A program made the translations under genes and the position numbers. Shown in pieces: positions 62,365-64,000 of a stretch of 64,000 nt of DNA. The notes under the pieces were generated by a model. That model made no database searches. It worked only from the letters and a program-made list of their open reading frames with translations, and was not told where the DNA came from. Location: the IMG/VR virus record IMGVR_UViG_3300025030_000076, positions 1 through 64,000 of that record. One strand, written 5' to 3'. The stretch is from a virus. Each line of letters opens with the position of its first letter. Position 1 is the first letter of the stretch.

Positions 62365-62802
62365 TTAGACGGTTACGACTTCGATGCTGGATGCTGTTGG
62401 CGGACGATTGATGCCGTTGTACAGTTCCACCACGCACGAATGCGGGACGGCTGTCGAGAGCAGTGAGCCACCGGAGACAAGCAGCCAGGGCGTACCCGCT
62501 GAAATAGGTACATCCACTTCCAGCGTGACCGAGGTGCTCGATAGCACGCCGGAGGTCACAGCGGCCAGAGATGCGCTTGCGATAGCAGCGTAAGTTGCGC
62601 CGGATGTGGACGCCTGCCAGGGTCCAATACCCGCCGAAAGTGCGGCGGTCGTTGCGGCGCCGTTACCGAAATTGAAGATGAAGTGCGCGCGGGAGTATCC
62701 GGTCGCGTCGACCTTTGTTCCGACCAGCGCACCAACTTGTCCGCCGCTGGCTGCTACTGCAACCATCGACTTCTGGACATCAGGATTCTTGTTGCGTGAC
62801 AT
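62365..62802 (-). CDS. head decoration-like protein, second copy (145 aa)
   Basis: MSRNKNPDVQKSMVAVAASG; only two residue changes noticed relative to 7714-8151. GAGGTGATGAC before ATG. Role as in the first copy. Confidence 0.55.
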   Translation of the reverse strand: MSRNKNPDVQKSMVAVAASGGQVGALVGTKVDATGYSRAHFIFNFGNGAATTAALSAGIGPWQASTSGATYAAIASASLAAVTSGVLSSTSVTLEVDVPISAGTPWLLVSGGSLLSTAVPHSCVVELYNGINRPPTASSIEVVTV

Positions 62803-62813
62803 GTCATCACCTC

Positions 62814-63977
62814 TTATGCAGCGTTGGTCAGATAGTAGAATGCTTCGCTCTGAAGTACTCCGCCACCGCGGAAGATAGAGGCGAAGATACCGATTTGCCC
62901 GGTTGCCATGTACAGGTAGGGGTTGCGCTGTACGACCATGCCCGGCTTTTCCACTACTGCGTAGTAGGAGAAATTGCCGAACACGACGCACTTGGCTGAG
63001 GCTGTGGTATACGGGTCAAGGTCGTCATCAATGACAGCCTTGTAGCCGAAGAAATCGCCATCCTGCGGGGTCTGCACGTATGCAAACGGGACAGCCGATG
63101 TTCCGCCACTGCCTTTGAGATACCATTTGGTCTTATTCGCCATGAGCATGGCGGACTCGGACGGCACGTTATACCCGCCGCCGAGATAGCCGATCAGGGC
63201 CGAAAGTTCTGAAGGCAGAATGACATCGGTCGTGGCGGTCGTGTTTGCAACCGTCGCGCCGGTCACGATACCCTCAGGCTGCGCCGTGCCTGTGCCTGTG
63301 GTGTAGATGGTGTTCTCGGTGTTGGCAACCGCACGACCCAGGGCATTGGTAAACCATGCTTCCCAGTTCGTGCCGTTGTACATCAAGAACTCTTCATTCA
63401 TCTTGGTCAGCTTGGTGTACTTGTACAAGATGAGGTCTTTCTGCGATACCGTGCCCTCATTCTCATCGTATGTACCAGCCTCAGCCGTCAGGACGAAATC
63501 GGTTAGCTTGGTGTCTTCACGCGGGACCAACAGGTGATCGGAAGGGGTCGTCAGGAACGTGCAAGGAACCTGCCGCGCCCACGACATAATGTCGCGCTTG
63601 GCGATGATCTGGTTGTACAGGGGATCAGGAACCAGGAATCCACCGCTTGCTCCGGTCGTGATGTTCCAGGCCGCCTTGCCTGCCTTGATGTTGTCGAAGG
63701 ACGAGTCGGGGCGGATCAGCCCTTGATTTTCCTGCCCGGTCTTGAGCCAGGACTTGAATGCTCCGATACCATCGTTGTCATCGTCGGTCGGCTCGGTGGG
63801 GTGGTAGAACTTCTGCGGCCCGTGCTCCTTCAATTCCTCAATGGCCTTTTTGTACCCGGCGTCCTCAGCAGCTTTCAATTCTGCCGCCTTCTGCAATTCC
63901 GCCTGGGTTTTCGCTTCGCGCATTGCAAGCGCGTCTGCGACCGCCTTATCAACGGCGGATTTGATTTCTTCTTCCAT
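62814..63977 (-). CDS. major capsid protein, second copy (387 aa)
   Basis: MEEEIKSAVDKAVADALAMR, then HK97-fold sequence as in the first copy with few changes. AAAGGGAG lies upstream at good spacing. The first copy is fused to a protease at this point; whether this one is too is cut off by the window end. Confidence 0.88.
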   Translation of the reverse strand: MEEEIKSAVDKAVADALAMREAKTQAELQKAAELKAAEDAGYKKAIEELKEHGPQKFYHPTEPTDDDNDGIGAFKSWLKTGQENQGLIRPDSSFDNIKAGKAAWNITTGASGGFLVPDPLYNQIIAKRDIMSWARQVPCTFLTTPSDHLLVPREDTKLTDFVLTAEAGTYDENEGTVSQKDLILYKYTKLTKMNEEFLMYNGTNWEAWFTNALGRAVANTENTIYTTGTGTAQPEGIVTGATVANTTATTDVILPSELSALIGYLGGGYNVPSESAMLMANKTKWYLKGSGGTSAVPFAYVQTPQDGDFFGYKAVIDDDLDPYTTASAKCVVFGNFSYYAVVEKPGMVVQRNPYLYMATGQIGIFASIFRGGGVLQSEAFYYLTNAA

Positions 63978-64000
63978 GATGTTCTCCCTTTGTTTGGTAA

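Overview
The window looks like part of a tailed-phage (siphovirus-type) genome or prophage from an uncultivated bacterium. Terminase, HK97-type portal, prohead protease, major capsid protein, tail tube, tail chaperone, tape measure and tail-tip genes are all recognisable. No integrase, lysogeny repressor, rRNA or convincing tRNA was seen, so lifestyle and host stay open. Nearly all genes lie on the minus strand and are packed with ATGA-type overlaps. Plus-strand genes are mostly insertions (homing endonucleases, a RAMP-like gene, small RNAs) or belong to two short rightward blocks.

Layout in minus-strand transcription order. The right end (64000 to 49275) is a structural module: capsid, decoration protein, glycosyltransferase, connector, tail completion, tube, frameshifted chaperone, tape measure, tail tip and fibres. 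From 48451 back to 44066 lies a plus-strand array of about 14 integron-type gene cassettes separated by attC-like sites. It sits behind a short plus operon (43429-44028) with its own promoter. From 43284 to 28312 is a leftward early region: HTH regulator, RecT, DnaD-like replication protein, helicase loader-like protein, exonuclease, DNA methyltransferase, holin-like proteins and many tiny membrane or zinc-binding proteins. A plus-strand pair (29052-30035) is driven by a promoter carrying a 20-bp palindrome. From 28330 to 19192 come a ParB-like protein, an ABC-GNAT fusion, the terminases (with a GIY-YIG endonuclease), portal and minor head genes. From 19136 to 11666 is an auxiliary metabolic cluster: SDR, radical SAM, C-methyltransferase, split ThDP enzyme, RfbH-type dehydrase and epimerase. 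It suggests synthesis of a branched or deoxy sugar. From 10247 to 1 a second copy of the structural module runs from protease-capsid to tape measure.

The two structural modules are collinear, with proteins that are nearly identical by eye, spaced about 54.7 kb apart. They differ mainly by insertions: HNH genes at different junctions, a methyltransferase, a small gene and a 113-bp non-coding element. This could be a tandem prophage, a real internal duplication, or an assembly running more than once round a circularly permuted phage population.

The strongest candidates for undescribed biology are: (1) a plus-strand unit of HNH gene, Cas7/RAMP-like protein, strictly phased GGYNN pentanucleotide array and terminator (10563-11694); (2) the phage-borne attC cassette array; (3) homing-endonuclease leaders that share an extended -10 promoter and interleaved inverted repeats; and (4) the sugar-synthesis cluster beside a virion-operon glycosyltransferase. 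All functional calls are from sequence reading alone.
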